Shown here: piece after piece, positions 8,077 through 16,075 of the stretch
Numbering within the stretch: position 1 is the first letter of the stretch
Layout: each line of letters starts with the position of its first letter
Assembly (NCBI GenBank): GCA_022822305.1
Contig: JAJEBY010000011.1
Span: 186,001 to 250,000, forward strand
Length of the DNA stretch: 64,000 nucleotides
Source of the DNA: Anaerolineae bacterium
GTDB taxonomy: Bacteria; Chloroflexota; Anaerolineae; Aggregatilineales; Phototrophicaceae
Reading direction: 5' to 3'
Notes under the pieces: model-generated
The model's database searches: none
The model's input: only the letters and a program-made list of their open reading frames with translations
Told to the model about the DNA's origin: nothing
Position numbers and translations under genes: made by a program

Positions 8077-9204
8077 ATGACTGAATATCCGCGGTTGAAG
8101 GAATTCATTGATAGGCCTCTGATCGAACAGATTGCTGCTCGAATCGCTGCGGCGCATCCGCCCTTCCCCAAAGCTGAATTTGTAGCGGCTGTCGTCGCCG
8201 AACTCGATGCGCTTGAGCTGAAGGCGCGTCACGGGCTTATCGCGCGGCAGTTGCGCGAGTTTTTGCCGGCGGATTATCCCGCAGCGCTGGAGATTCTGTT
8301 GGCGATCCTGGATGAAACGCGCGGCTTTGAGCCGATAGAAAATGCCGGTTTGCGTTTGATGTCGCTCCCGGCTTTTGTGGAATGGTACGGCCTGAAGCAT
8401 CCGCGGGCGTCGCTGGACGCGATGCCGATCATCACGCGCGTGTCGTCTTGCGAGTTCGCGCTGCGACCCTATCTTATCCAGCATCGCGCGGTAACCATGG
8501 CGCGGCTGCGCATCTGGGTGGACGACGCCGACGAACACCTGCGACGCCTGGTCAGCGAAGGCAGTCGACCGCGTCTGCCCTGGGGCTCGCAGTTAACTGA
8601 CTTCATCGCCGATCCGACGCCGATGCTGGCGCTACTGGAGCGCTTGAAGGATGATACGTCCCTCTACGTCCGACGCTCGGTGGCGAATCATTTGAACGAT
8701 ATCAGCAAAGATCATCCGGAGTTGCTGCTGGCGCGGATGGAAACATGGTCGGAAGCCGCCAGCGAGGAACGGCAATGGCTGATCAATCATGCCTTGCGAT
8801 CGCTGGTCAAGCGGGGCGATCAGCGAGCGCTGTCGATTCTCGGCTATGGTCCGGCGCAGGTGGAGTTGACCGGCCTGACGGTCGAACCGGAAATACTACA
8901 TTTCGGCGGCAAACTCAGTTTTTCATTTGAACTGCGGAGCACTGGCGACTGTTCCCAGCGGCTCATGATCGATTATGTGATGCGCTTCATGAAGGCTAAC
9001 GGCAAGACCGCGCCCAAAGTCTTCAAGCTCAGGAAAATGACGATTAACGCGGGTCAAAGACTGCGCCTGGAGAAGTCGCACGCGATTCGGCCGATCACCA
9101 CACGCAGATACTATCCGGGCAAGCAGCGCCTCGAGATTCAAGTCAACGGCCGCATCCTCGGCGGCGCCGACTTTGCGCTTGTGATGGGGGATGGCGCCCG
9201 TTAA
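8077..9204 (+). CDS. AlkC-type DNA alkylation repair glycosylase-like protein with Ig-like C-terminal domain
   Basis: 375 residues. The N-terminal and middle parts (about 20-260) are alpha-helical repeats of the HEAT-like kind found in the AlkC/AlkD superfamily, including VSSCEFALRPYLIQH and DDTSLYVRRSVANHLNDISKDHPELLLARMETW, a hallmark of the family. The helices end with RSLVKRGDQRALSILGYG. Residues from about 270 to the end are beta-rich (VEPEILHFGGKLSFSFELRSTGDCSQRLMIDYVMRFMK), matching the Ig-like domain of long-form AlkC proteins. The family excises alkylated bases such as 3-methyladenine and 3-methylcytosine. I see no SOS or Ada-type regulatory site. The assignment to AlkC rather than AlkD is from the Ig-like tail. 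Confidence 0.85.
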   Translation: MTEYPRLKEFIDRPLIEQIAARIAAAHPPFPKAEFVAAVVAELDALELKARHGLIARQLREFLPADYPAALEILLAILDETRGFEPIENAGLRLMSLPAFVEWYGLKHPRASLDAMPIITRVSSCEFALRPYLIQHRAVTMARLRIWVDDADEHLRRLVSEGSRPRLPWGSQLTDFIADPTPMLALLERLKDDTSLYVRRSVANHLNDISKDHPELLLARMETWSEAASEERQWLINHALRSLVKRGDQRALSILGYGPAQVELTGLTVEPEILHFGGKLSFSFELRSTGDCSQRLMIDYVMRFMKANGKTAPKVFKLRKMTINAGQRLRLEKSHAIRPITTRRYYPGKQRLEIQVNGRILGGADFALVMGDGAR

Positions 9205-9276
9205 ACTCCGGCCAAAGCCCGAGCCGCTCGGCGGCAGCGAAACGGTCGGTCGCGCTCACAAATGATACCACCCTCG

Positions 9277-9296
9277 CTCCTTGCATGAGCAAGGAG
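9277..9296 (+). promoter_or_regulatory. Perfect leader hairpin upstream of the CehA/McbA-like gene
   Basis: An 8-base perfect stem (CTCCTTGC / GCAAGGAG) closes on a 4-base loop. The left arm is complementary both to its partner AAGGAG and to the true Shine-Dalgarno AAAGGAG at 9307-9313, so two mutually exclusive pairings are possible. It could also be a weak terminator, since TTCT follows. Confidence 0.35.
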
Positions 9297-9322
9297 TTCT
9301 ATTGGGAAAGGAGCTTCCATCC

Positions 9323-11899
9323 ATGCGTATTCCCGCTTCCCAACATTTTACGGCAATTCCCCTCGCCGGCAGTTTCAATCGCGACCGCGCGCAACTCGAT
9401 GAGGTCCTGCGACTGCGCGAGGACGATGCTTTCGGCGATCGAGTCTATCGCGGCATTCCTTTCGCGCTGGGGGCTGCCGGGCAAAACAATATCATCTTGC
9501 TGGATCGTGAAGCGGCGCGCATTCCCACCGATGAGCTGCGGGCGACCTATCTGGTTTTCGCGCATATCGTCGAGGACCGTCCGCTGCAGCTGACGCCGGA
9601 TCTGGCCGATTACGACGGCGTTCAGCATCGTGAAGGCGATTTGCCCGGCAACGACCTGGGCGATCTGGTGGCGGAATACAGCCTTGAGTATGCCGACGGC
9701 AGCCAAGCCACCGCGCCGATTCGGCGGCGTTTTGCCATCCAGCAGGCGACGGTCGGCTGGGGCGCGAGCGCTTTCGCGGCGACGCCGCATCGCCGGGACG
9801 GCGTGGCGCCGACAATGGGAGAATCGCTGGCGCTGGGCGAGATGCCGCGCTCCGGTTACGGGCAATGTGAGACGCGACATGGCAGCGGGCGAGATATGAG
9901 CGACCAGCACATCTGGCTCTACGCGCTGCCCAATCCACATCCCGAGAAGTCGATAACGGCGATTCGCTGCATACCCAAAGACGAACGCGCGGTAATTTAT
10001 GGCATCAGCGCGACGCAGGTGAGCGACCATCCGCTCCGCTGGCGGACGCGGCAGAAGCTGGCGCTGACCTTGCCGGATACGATTCAGTTCAACGCGCTGG
10101 GCGAACTCGATCAAATCGACATCGACCTGGGCACTGTGATTTCGGCGCGGGCAAAGCTGGAGTATGACCGGGCCGAATGGTTTGGTGACGCCACCAATGC
10201 GCAGCCGATACGATCCGAGCGCGTCGTCATCATCGAGTTCGCGGCTCATCCAGATGCCAAATTGCATCTGCGCGATGCGGAAGGCGTCTTGCATGGCTAC
10301 GAGCTCCAAGAGCTGATGGCAAGGGGCAAGATAGAAGCCCTTGAGGCGCGGCGAAAAGTCAAAGTTACGGTGATTGACGAGCGGGGCAATCCGGCAGCGG
10401 TGCGCATCCACTTGCACGGCAAAAATGGCGAATACCTGCCGCCGCTAGGCAATCATCGTCGCGTGAATCCCTATTGGTTCGAGGACAATTATGGCGAATT
10501 CGTCAATTCGCTGAATCAGTACGCCTATATCCACGGGCATTGCGAGGTGGAGGTACCGCTGGGCGAGGTCTTCGTGGAAATTAGCCGCGGCTATGAAATC
10601 AAGCCGATTCGCACGAGCATTGAAGTGGGGACGGAAACTGACGAATTCACCTTCAAGCTGGAGAAAGTGCTGGATTGGCGCGAGCGCGGCTGGGTGACGG
10701 CGGATACCCATGTGCATTTTTTGAGTCCGCAGACCGCGTTGCTGGAGGGCGCGGCCGAGGGCGTCAACGTGGTCAATTTGTTGGCAAGCCAGTGGGGCGA
10801 GATGTTCAGCAATGTCAGCGACTTCGATGGGCGCAGCACCTTGGGCGCCAAGGATTTCGGCGGCGACGGCGAATTCCTGGTGCGGGTGGGCACGGAGAAT
10901 CGCATGCAAGTGCTGGGGCATATTTCGCTGCTGGGTTATTCCGGCGCGATGATCCATCCCTTGTGCAGCGGCGGGCCATCGGAATCGGCCATCGGCGATG
11001 CGCTGGATGTCAGCATGGCGGAATGGGCGCAGCGCTGCATTGAGCAGAATGGTCTGGTGGTTTTGCCGCACGCGCCCAGTCCGCAGGCGGAACGGGCGGC
11101 CGATATCGTCCTTGGGTTGGTACACGCCATAGAGATGATGACCTTCAATCCCTTTGACGGGCAGATCACACCCTACGGATTGCTGGATTGGTATCGCTAT
11201 CTCAATCTGGGTTACCAGACGCCGGTGGTGGGCGGTTCGGACAAAATGAACGCCGCTTCGCTCCTGGGCGGCATCCGCACCTACGCGCATTTGGGCGCGC
11301 GCGATTTCACCTATGAGAATTGGATGGACGCGGTCAAGGCGGGCAATACCTTTGTGACCGTGGGTCCATTGCTGGAGCTGCAAGTTGAGGGACAAGCGCC
11401 GGGCTCAACGCTGGAATTGCCGGCGGGCGGTGGAACGGTCAATGTCAGCTGGCGCGTCGAATCGGCGGCCATGCCGCTGCAGAAGGTGGAAGTGGTGCTG
11501 GGCGGATTTGCTGTGGCGGAGCAAACGCTGGATGGCGCGCTATCATCGACTGGCAGCGAAGATATTAGAATCAGCGAATCGACCTGGATCGCGCTGCGGG
11601 TGCGGGGCAGCCATGCCGGCAATAAGGGCGATATCGCCGCTCACAGCAGCTGTGTGCAGATTCCCGTCGATGGCAAGCGCCCATTCCGCCGTGATGACGC
11701 CATCGCCGTATTGGAACAGATCGAAGGCGCGCTGGCATTCGTCGATACGCTGGCGCCGCGGCCGGAAGCGCAGCGGTACAAGAAGATCCGCGCGTCGATT
11801 GAGGCGGCGCATAATCGGCTGCATCAACTGATGCATCGGCAAGGCATTTATCACGAGCATACGCCGCTGCATTCGCATGATGAGCACGGGACAAAATGA
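9323..11899 (+). CDS. CehA/McbA-like PHP-fold metallohydrolase with long N-terminal region
   Basis: 858 residues from the ATG at 9323, chosen because AAAGGAG lies 9 bases upstream; an earlier in-frame ATG at 9281 lacks one. Residues 1-440 form an uncharacterised beta-rich region with no motif I can place. The metal-binding motif DTHVHF starts at residue 461, and the PHP-like domain continues to about 690 with GLVVLPHAPSP and VVGGSDKMNAAS, the expected later His and Asp ligands. A beta domain (GSTLELPAGGGTVNVSWRVESA) and a His-rich tail follow. CehA/McbA family members hydrolyse carbamate and phosphoester-type substrates; the natural substrate here is unknown. There is no signal peptide, so it is cytoplasmic unless exported otherwise. 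Confidence 0.78.
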   Translation: MRIPASQHFTAIPLAGSFNRDRAQLDEVLRLREDDAFGDRVYRGIPFALGAAGQNNIILLDREAARIPTDELRATYLVFAHIVEDRPLQLTPDLADYDGVQHREGDLPGNDLGDLVAEYSLEYADGSQATAPIRRRFAIQQATVGWGASAFAATPHRRDGVAPTMGESLALGEMPRSGYGQCETRHGSGRDMSDQHIWLYALPNPHPEKSITAIRCIPKDERAVIYGISATQVSDHPLRWRTRQKLALTLPDTIQFNALGELDQIDIDLGTVISARAKLEYDRAEWFGDATNAQPIRSERVVIIEFAAHPDAKLHLRDAEGVLHGYELQELMARGKIEALEARRKVKVTVIDERGNPAAVRIHLHGKNGEYLPPLGNHRRVNPYWFEDNYGEFVNSLNQYAYIHGHCEVEVPLGEVFVEISRGYEIKPIRTSIEVGTETDEFTFKLEKVLDWRERGWVTADTHVHFLSPQTALLEGAAEGVNVVNLLASQWGEMFSNVSDFDGRSTLGAKDFGGDGEFLVRVGTENRMQVLGHISLLGYSGAMIHPLCSGGPSESAIGDALDVSMAEWAQRCIEQNGLVVLPHAPSPQAERAADIVLGLVHAIEMMTFNPFDGQITPYGLLDWYRYLNLGYQTPVVGGSDKMNAASLLGGIRTYAHLGARDFTYENWMDAVKAGNTFVTVGPLLELQVEGQAPGSTLELPAGGGTVNVSWRVESAAMPLQKVEVVLGGFAVAEQTLDGALSSTGSEDIRISESTWIALRVRGSHAGNKGDIAAHSSCVQIPVDGKRPFRRDDAIAVLEQIEGALAFVDTLAPRPEAQRYKKIRASIEAAHNRLHQLMHRQGIYHEHTPLHSHDEHGTK

Positions 11900-12286
11900 T
11901 GTAACCACCGAGCGCACAGAGGGCACAGAGGGGGGCGTGTCGAGGTAGGCCGACATCGGAATTTGCGCGGACGGGCGACCCAATGGGCCGCCCCTACGAG
12001 GCTTGTCCGACAATGGGCAATTTCGCGCCCGGCTTTGGTCTACTCCCCTCAATCCTCCCATTTCAATGGGGGAAGCTGATTTCGCATTGGAGCATCTTGG
12101 GATCTCTGAAGACTTATAGTGTTCATGATCGGTCAATAATAGCGAGTTTCAGTAGCGCTAGCTCCCCCGCTCTGATGCTTCGGAGAGGGGACCGGGGGGT
12201 GCGGTAGACTCGCGCGCAAGCGTGATGACTTATCGGATAAGCCTTACATTCGTTTTACAGGCTGAATGTTTACAGGCTTGCGCAAA
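11900..12286. repeat. 387-base gene-free region rich in hairpin repeats
   Basis: No convincing gene. It holds a direct repeat of GCACAGAGG (11913-11932), a palindromic repeat copy (11973-12010), an interrupted hairpin CTCCCATT / AATGGGGGA near 12053-12073, and a C-rich/G-rich palindrome with the centre GATGCTTC (12162-12204). These are intergenic repeat types, and the last resembles a copy at 22261-22298. Confidence 0.55.
11973..12010 (+). repeat. Dispersed palindromic repeat, copy c
   Basis: Arms GGGCGACCC and GGGCCGCCCC flank a 3-base centre (AAT) and are followed by TACG and GCTTGTCCG. The tail matches copy a at 3888-3923. Confidence 0.6.
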
Positions 12287-12577
12287 CTAGCTGCGATTGT
12301 CGCGCGTGGGTTCGACGATGATGTTGACGAATTCGAAGCGCTGCTTGTTGCGGGCTTGATCGTTGGCGGCGTGGTTGACCTCGACCAGGGTGACGGCCGT
12401 GCCCAGGCTTTCGAGTATGACGCGGGTGTGCCATTCGCCTGATTGCTGCACATTGCGAAAATAGGCGAGCCTGCCCTTGGGATCCATGCGCAGCAGCCTG
12501 AACTTAGCGCGGTTGAATTTCATCGTCTTGAGGTTGTCGAGCAGCTGCTGGCGTTCCCCTGCATTGAGATAGGCCAT
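12287..12577 (-). CDS. Small conserved-looking protein of unknown function
   Basis: 96 residues from the ATG at 12577. The frame is open far upstream, but that part overlaps xseA and lacks a ribosome site, whereas the ATG at 12577 follows AGGGA and a promoter-like pair. The protein starts MAYLNAGERQQLLDNLKTMKFNRAKFRLLRMDPKGRLAYFRNVQQ and continues with alternating beta-type segments (WHTRVILESLGTAVTLVEVNH). The start looks helical, then beta hairpins, so a small DNA- or RNA-binding fold is possible, but no family is recognised. It is divergent from xseA across 78 bases with two overlapping promoters. Confidence 0.6.
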   Translation of the reverse strand: MAYLNAGERQQLLDNLKTMKFNRAKFRLLRMDPKGRLAYFRNVQQSGEWHTRVILESLGTAVTLVEVNHAANDQARNKQRFEFVNIIVEPTRDNRS

Positions 12578-12610
12578 GGTCAATCCCTGATAGAATATCG
12601 ATGCGAAATC

Positions 12611-12619
12611 TGCGATAAT
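12611..12619 (+). promoter_or_regulatory. Extended -10 promoter of xseA
   Basis: TGC-GATAAT fits the extended -10 pattern with five of six hexamer matches. A poor -35 (TAGAAT) is at normal distance. It overlaps the minus-strand -10 for the small gene, so the two cannot be used at once. Confidence 0.45.
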
Positions 12620-12646
12620 TGTATATCTCTTGGGGACAAGTAACAA
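12618..12646 (-). promoter_or_regulatory. Promoter of the small minus-strand gene
   Basis: Read on the minus strand: -35 TTGTTA (12646-12641), 17-base spacer, -10 TACAAT (12623-12618). Four and five of six bases match. The ATG at 12577 is about 40 bases downstream of the -10. Confidence 0.5.
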
Positions 12647-12655
12647 CGGCGTTTC

Positions 12656-13846
12656 ATGGGGACATTCTCGGTTCGAGAGGTAACACAATACATACACGAG
12701 CTCTTTGACGCGGACAGCGTACTGAGCGATGTGCGGGTGCGCGGCGAGGTGTCGAATCTGACCAAGGCGGCATCGGGTCATTGGTATTTCAGCATCAAGG
12801 ACGCCAAGGCGCAACTGCGCTGCGTGATGTTCCGCGGGCGGGCGCAATACGTGCGGCTGGATGTGAAAGCCGGCGACGAGATCATCGTGCAGGGCCGCAT
12901 CAGCGTCTATGACGCGCGGGGCGAGTATCAGCTCTACGCGGAATCAATCGAGGCGGTCGGCGGCGTCGGCGATCTGCACGCGCAGTTTGAAGCGCTGAAA
13001 GCGAAACTTGACGCCGAGGGCTTGTTTGACGCCGATCGCAAGCGCGAGATTCCCGTTTTTCCGCGCCGCATCGGCATCGTCACCTCCCCTACCGCCGCCG
13101 CCTACCAAGATATGCTCAACGTCTTTCGGCGGCGTTTTCCCATGCTGGAGATTATCTTGAGTCCGACCTTAGTTCAGGGAGCGGAAGCGCCGCGGCAGAT
13201 TGTGGCGGCGTTGACACGGCTCAACAGCCTGGCGGCACTCGATATCGTGATCGTGGCGCGCGGGGGTGGATCGCTCGAAGACTTGTGGTGCTTCAATGAT
13301 GAAGCGGTGGCGCGGGCGATTGCCGCATGCGGCGTTCCAGTAATCAGTGGCATCGGTCATGAGATCGATTTCACCATCGCCGATTTTGTGGCCGATTTGC
13401 GGGCGCCGACGCCATCGGCCGCAGCGGAACTCGCGACTCCCAATCGGGATGATCTGCTGCTGGACCTGGACCGGATGGATCAGACGCTCAATGGGGCTTT
13501 CGGCGGCGGCCTGCGAGATAAGCAAGGCAAGTTGCGGCAGTCGCAGGGGCGATTGGGCTATGTGTCGCCGGCGCGGACAATTGAGCAACTGCGCGAGCAA
13601 TTGGCGAGTCTGCGGCGTCTGCTGCGCGGGAGCGCATTCGGTCGGCTGGAGAGACTGGGAGACCGGCTACAAACTAATGCGCGCTTGCTGGATGGGGCCG
13701 ATCCAAGGCGGATTCTGGCGCGGGGCTACGCCATCGTCAGTGATGAAGCCGGGACGGTTGTGCGCTCGGCGCGCGAAGTCCAGCAGAATCAGCGACTGGG
13801 CGTGCGCTTTCGCGAGGACCAAATCAAGGTCAGGGTGGAGAACTGA
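12656..13846 (+). CDS. xseA: Exodeoxyribonuclease VII large subunit
   Basis: 396 residues. The N-terminal OB-fold (about 1-100: VREVTQYIHELFDADSVLSDVRVRGEVSN ... GHWYFSIKDAKAQLRCVMFRG) binds single-stranded DNA. The catalytic domain contains the conserved VIVARGGGSLEDLWCFNDEAVARAI and GIGHEIDFTIADFVADLRAPTPSAAAE. A coiled region follows, then the LARGYAIVSD motif typical of XseA. The length is slightly below the Escherichia coli protein (456), mainly in the helical region. Together with XseB it makes a processive single-strand exonuclease. Its TGA overlaps the xseB ATG, so the subunits are translationally coupled. Confidence 0.95.
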   Translation: MGTFSVREVTQYIHELFDADSVLSDVRVRGEVSNLTKAASGHWYFSIKDAKAQLRCVMFRGRAQYVRLDVKAGDEIIVQGRISVYDARGEYQLYAESIEAVGGVGDLHAQFEALKAKLDAEGLFDADRKREIPVFPRRIGIVTSPTAAAYQDMLNVFRRRFPMLEIILSPTLVQGAEAPRQIVAALTRLNSLAALDIVIVARGGGSLEDLWCFNDEAVARAIAACGVPVISGIGHEIDFTIADFVADLRAPTPSAAAELATPNRDDLLLDLDRMDQTLNGAFGGGLRDKQGKLRQSQGRLGYVSPARTIEQLREQLASLRRLLRGSAFGRLERLGDRLQTNARLLDGADPRRILARGYAIVSDEAGTVVRSAREVQQNQRLGVRFREDQIKVRVEN

Positions 13847-14052
13847 TGGACGAGATCGAGAAGCTCAGTTACGAAGCGGCTTATCAAGCGTTGGAAGATG
13901 TGCTGGCGCAATTGGATAGCGGGGAGCTGGCGCTGGAGCAATCCGTCAGTCTCTACGAGCGCGGGCAGCGCCTGTCGGCACATTGTCAGCGGCTGCTGGA
14001 AGACGCGGAACTCAAGGTCAGACGCCTGGACGAAGCGAGCGCGGTCGACTGA
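13846..14052 (+). CDS. xseB: Exodeoxyribonuclease VII small subunit
   Basis: 68 residues matching XseB: KLSYEAAYQALEDVLAQLDSGELALEQSVSLYERGQRLSAHCQRLLEDAELKV. The conserved pattern is LE.ilaqLesGel.LeesL.lyerG..L...C...L..Ae.kv. It starts on the final base of the xseA stop (TGATG), the usual arrangement for 1:many subunit coupling. XseB decorates the helical part of XseA and is needed for activity. It is normal length. An rRNA methyltransferase gene follows 27 bases downstream and is probably cotranscribed. Confidence 0.95.
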   Translation: MDEIEKLSYEAAYQALEDVLAQLDSGELALEQSVSLYERGQRLSAHCQRLLEDAELKVRRLDEASAVD

Positions 14053-14079
14053 ATTGATGCAGATGCCGGGGGAACGCCA

Positions 14080-15321
14080 ATGATCGACTTCGACAGATTG
14101 CCGGCTGCGGGAGAGAAGAATATCGCCTTGCGCGTCAAACCGGCGGCGGAGCGCGCCATCCGTCAAGGCCATCCCTGGGTGTATGAAGAATCGATCATAA
14201 AACAGAGCCACCTGGGCAACGCGGGCGACCTGGCAGTAATTTATGACAGCGCCAAAAACGGCTTTCTGGCGGTGGGACTGTACGATCCGTTTTCGCCGAT
14301 TCGAGTAAAGATCTTGCAGCGGGAGACGCCGGAGCGCATCAATCAAGCCTGGTTCGCCAACAATCTGGCGGCGGCGCATGAACGGCGGCAGCCGCTGCGC
14401 GAGGCCGGGACGACCGGATATCGCCTGGTTCATGGCGAGAGCGACGGCTTTCCGGCGCTGGTCATCGACCGCTACAACACGACCTTGGCAATCAAGCTGT
14501 ATACGGTCGCCTGGCTGCCGCATCTGCAAGCCGTGATCGGCGCGCTGGGACAAGCGACAGAATATGAGCGGCTGGTGCTGCGGCTGAGCCGGGCGCTGCA
14601 ATCGGAGCGGCACAATGTCGCCAAGCGCTTTGGTCTGCACGATGGGCAGTTGCTGCTGGGCGACGAGCTCGATGGGCCGGTGTCCTTCGTCGAGAACGGA
14701 CTGCAATTTGAAGCCGATGTGCAAAAGGGTCACAAAACAGGTTTCTTTTTTGATCAGCGCGATAACCGCCAAAGGGTGCGGGCGCTGGCGGAAGACCGGC
14801 GGGTGCTTGATGTCTTCGCTTACAGCGGCGGTTTCTCCGTGTATGCTTTGGCGGGCGGCGCCAAATCGATCGCTGCGCTGGATGTCAGCGCGCCGGCGCT
14901 GGGCGCTCTGTTGCGCAATGTGGACATGAACGACCTCGATCCCGGCCGCGCGCATACCGAAGTGGCGGATGCCTTCGACGGCATGGGGCGAATGATCGAG
15001 GCCAACCGCAGATTCAATTTGGTCATCGTCGATCCGCCTGCGTTAGCGAATAACCGCGCCAACGTGCAGAAAGCCGTGGCCGCCTATCGCCGGTTGACAC
15101 AGATGGCGCTGGCGCTATTGGCGGACGATGGCATTGTGATGATGGCATCGTGCTCGAGCCGCATCACAGCGGATATGTTCCACAATCTGGTGATGCGCTC
15201 GGCGGCCGCCGCCGGTTATGAGTTGGAGATCATCGAGCAGACGGGGCACGCGCTGGATCATCCGATCGGCTTCCCCGAAGCGGCCTATCTGAAGGCGATT
15301 TTCGCGCGGGTGAAAGCCTAA
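14080..15321 (+). CDS. Class I rRNA (cytosine-C5) methyltransferase of the RlmI family
   Basis: 413 residues. An N-terminal PUA-like domain (about 14-95: ALRVKPAAERAIRQGHPWVYEESI... GDLAVIYDSAKNGFLAVGLYD) precedes an EEHEE-type linker and a Rossmann methyltransferase. S-adenosylmethionine motif I is VLDVFAYSGGFSVYALAGGAKSI. The active-site motif IV is VIVDPPALANN, and the catalytic Cys lies in MMASCSSRIT. These features define the RlmI/RlmK-like 23S rRNA m5C methyltransferases; the modified base in this organism is not known. It is cytoplasmic. It begins 27 bases after xseB in the same direction and ends 2 bases before the convergent SDR gene. Confidence 0.9.
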   Translation: MIDFDRLPAAGEKNIALRVKPAAERAIRQGHPWVYEESIIKQSHLGNAGDLAVIYDSAKNGFLAVGLYDPFSPIRVKILQRETPERINQAWFANNLAAAHERRQPLREAGTTGYRLVHGESDGFPALVIDRYNTTLAIKLYTVAWLPHLQAVIGALGQATEYERLVLRLSRALQSERHNVAKRFGLHDGQLLLGDELDGPVSFVENGLQFEADVQKGHKTGFFFDQRDNRQRVRALAEDRRVLDVFAYSGGFSVYALAGGAKSIAALDVSAPALGALLRNVDMNDLDPGRAHTEVADAFDGMGRMIEANRRFNLVIVDPPALANNRANVQKAVAAYRRLTQMALALLADDGIVMMASCSSRITADMFHNLVMRSAAAAGYELEIIEQTGHALDHPIGFPEAAYLKAIFARVKA

Positions 15322-15323
15322 CG

Positions 15324-16061
15324 TCACTGCGAGTCGCGGCGCATGAGGCTGAAGCTTTGTCCGGTGGGACCTGTCAGCGGCTGTGTCGCCAGAAAGAGCG
15401 CGAGCGGCACGATATCTTCCGGCCGCTTGAACCACTCGGCGCGCAGCGGCGAATCGGCGGGGCGATCAAGCTCCGATACGATATCGGTTTGCACCAGACC
15501 GGGAATCAGTTCGTTGACACAGATCTTGTGGGGGCTGAGCTCTTTCGCCAGCGCGCGGACGAGCATCCAGGCGCCGGCTTTGGAGGCGCTGTAGGCGGAA
15601 TTGCCGACATCGCCGACGCGGTGGCCCATGCCTGAACCGATGACGATGATGTGTCCGCCGCGCGCTTTCAGGAATGGGATGGCGAATTTGGCTGTGTAGT
15701 AGACGCCGAGCAGGTTGACGCGGATGGTGGTTTCCCAGGCGTCGAGGTCGCCGTCTTCCACGAGCGCGCGTTCTATGTTGCCGCCGGCGTTGGCGATGAC
15801 AATATCCAGCTGGCCGTATGATTTGATTGTCGTATCCAAGAGCGCCTCAACCTGGCGGGCGTCGGTCACATCGCCGGGGACAGCCAGCGCCGTTCCGCCA
15901 GCAGCTTCAATGATGGAGACAGTCTCATCGGTTTGCGCGCTGGATCGGGCGGCGCAGACGACCTTTGCGCCTTGCGCGGCGAATCCGATGGCTAGCCCGC
16001 GTCCGATGCCGCGTCCGGCGCCCGTTATCACGGCCACTTTGTCCTGCATGCTTGCGGTCAT
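15324..16061 (-). CDS. Short-chain dehydrogenase/reductase
   Basis: 245 residues from the ATG at 16061, chosen because GAGGGA precedes it; an upstream open frame of 33 codons overlaps the end of murJ. Classical SDR motifs are visible: the NAD(P)-binding TGAGRGIGRG, the DVTDARQ acidic segment, NAGGN, the catalytic triad with Ser in IGSGMG, and YSASK (active-site Tyr and Lys). It ends FSLMRRDSQ. This is the FabG-like oxidoreductase type, but the substrate cannot be assigned. The gene starts 14 bases after murJ on the same strand and is probably in the same transcript. Confidence 0.85.
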   Translation of the reverse strand: MTASMQDKVAVITGAGRGIGRGLAIGFAAQGAKVVCAARSSAQTDETVSIIEAAGGTALAVPGDVTDARQVEALLDTTIKSYGQLDIVIANAGGNIERALVEDGDLDAWETTIRVNLLGVYYTAKFAIPFLKARGGHIIVIGSGMGHRVGDVGNSAYSASKAGAWMLVRALAKELSPHKICVNELIPGLVQTDIVSELDRPADSPLRAEWFKRPEDIVPLALFLATQPLTGPTGQSFSLMRRDSQ

Positions 16062-16075
16062 AGTTCCCTCGTCAT

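Noticed and set aside
9299..10417. 372-residue minus-strand open frame in the CehA/McbA-like gene
   Set aside because: It is an antisense shadow of a gene with a good ribosome site and PHP motifs.
13789..14955. 388-residue minus-strand open frame over the rRNA methyltransferase gene
   Set aside because: It overlaps clear xseB and RlmI-family genes with complete motifs, and its own sequence has no domain.
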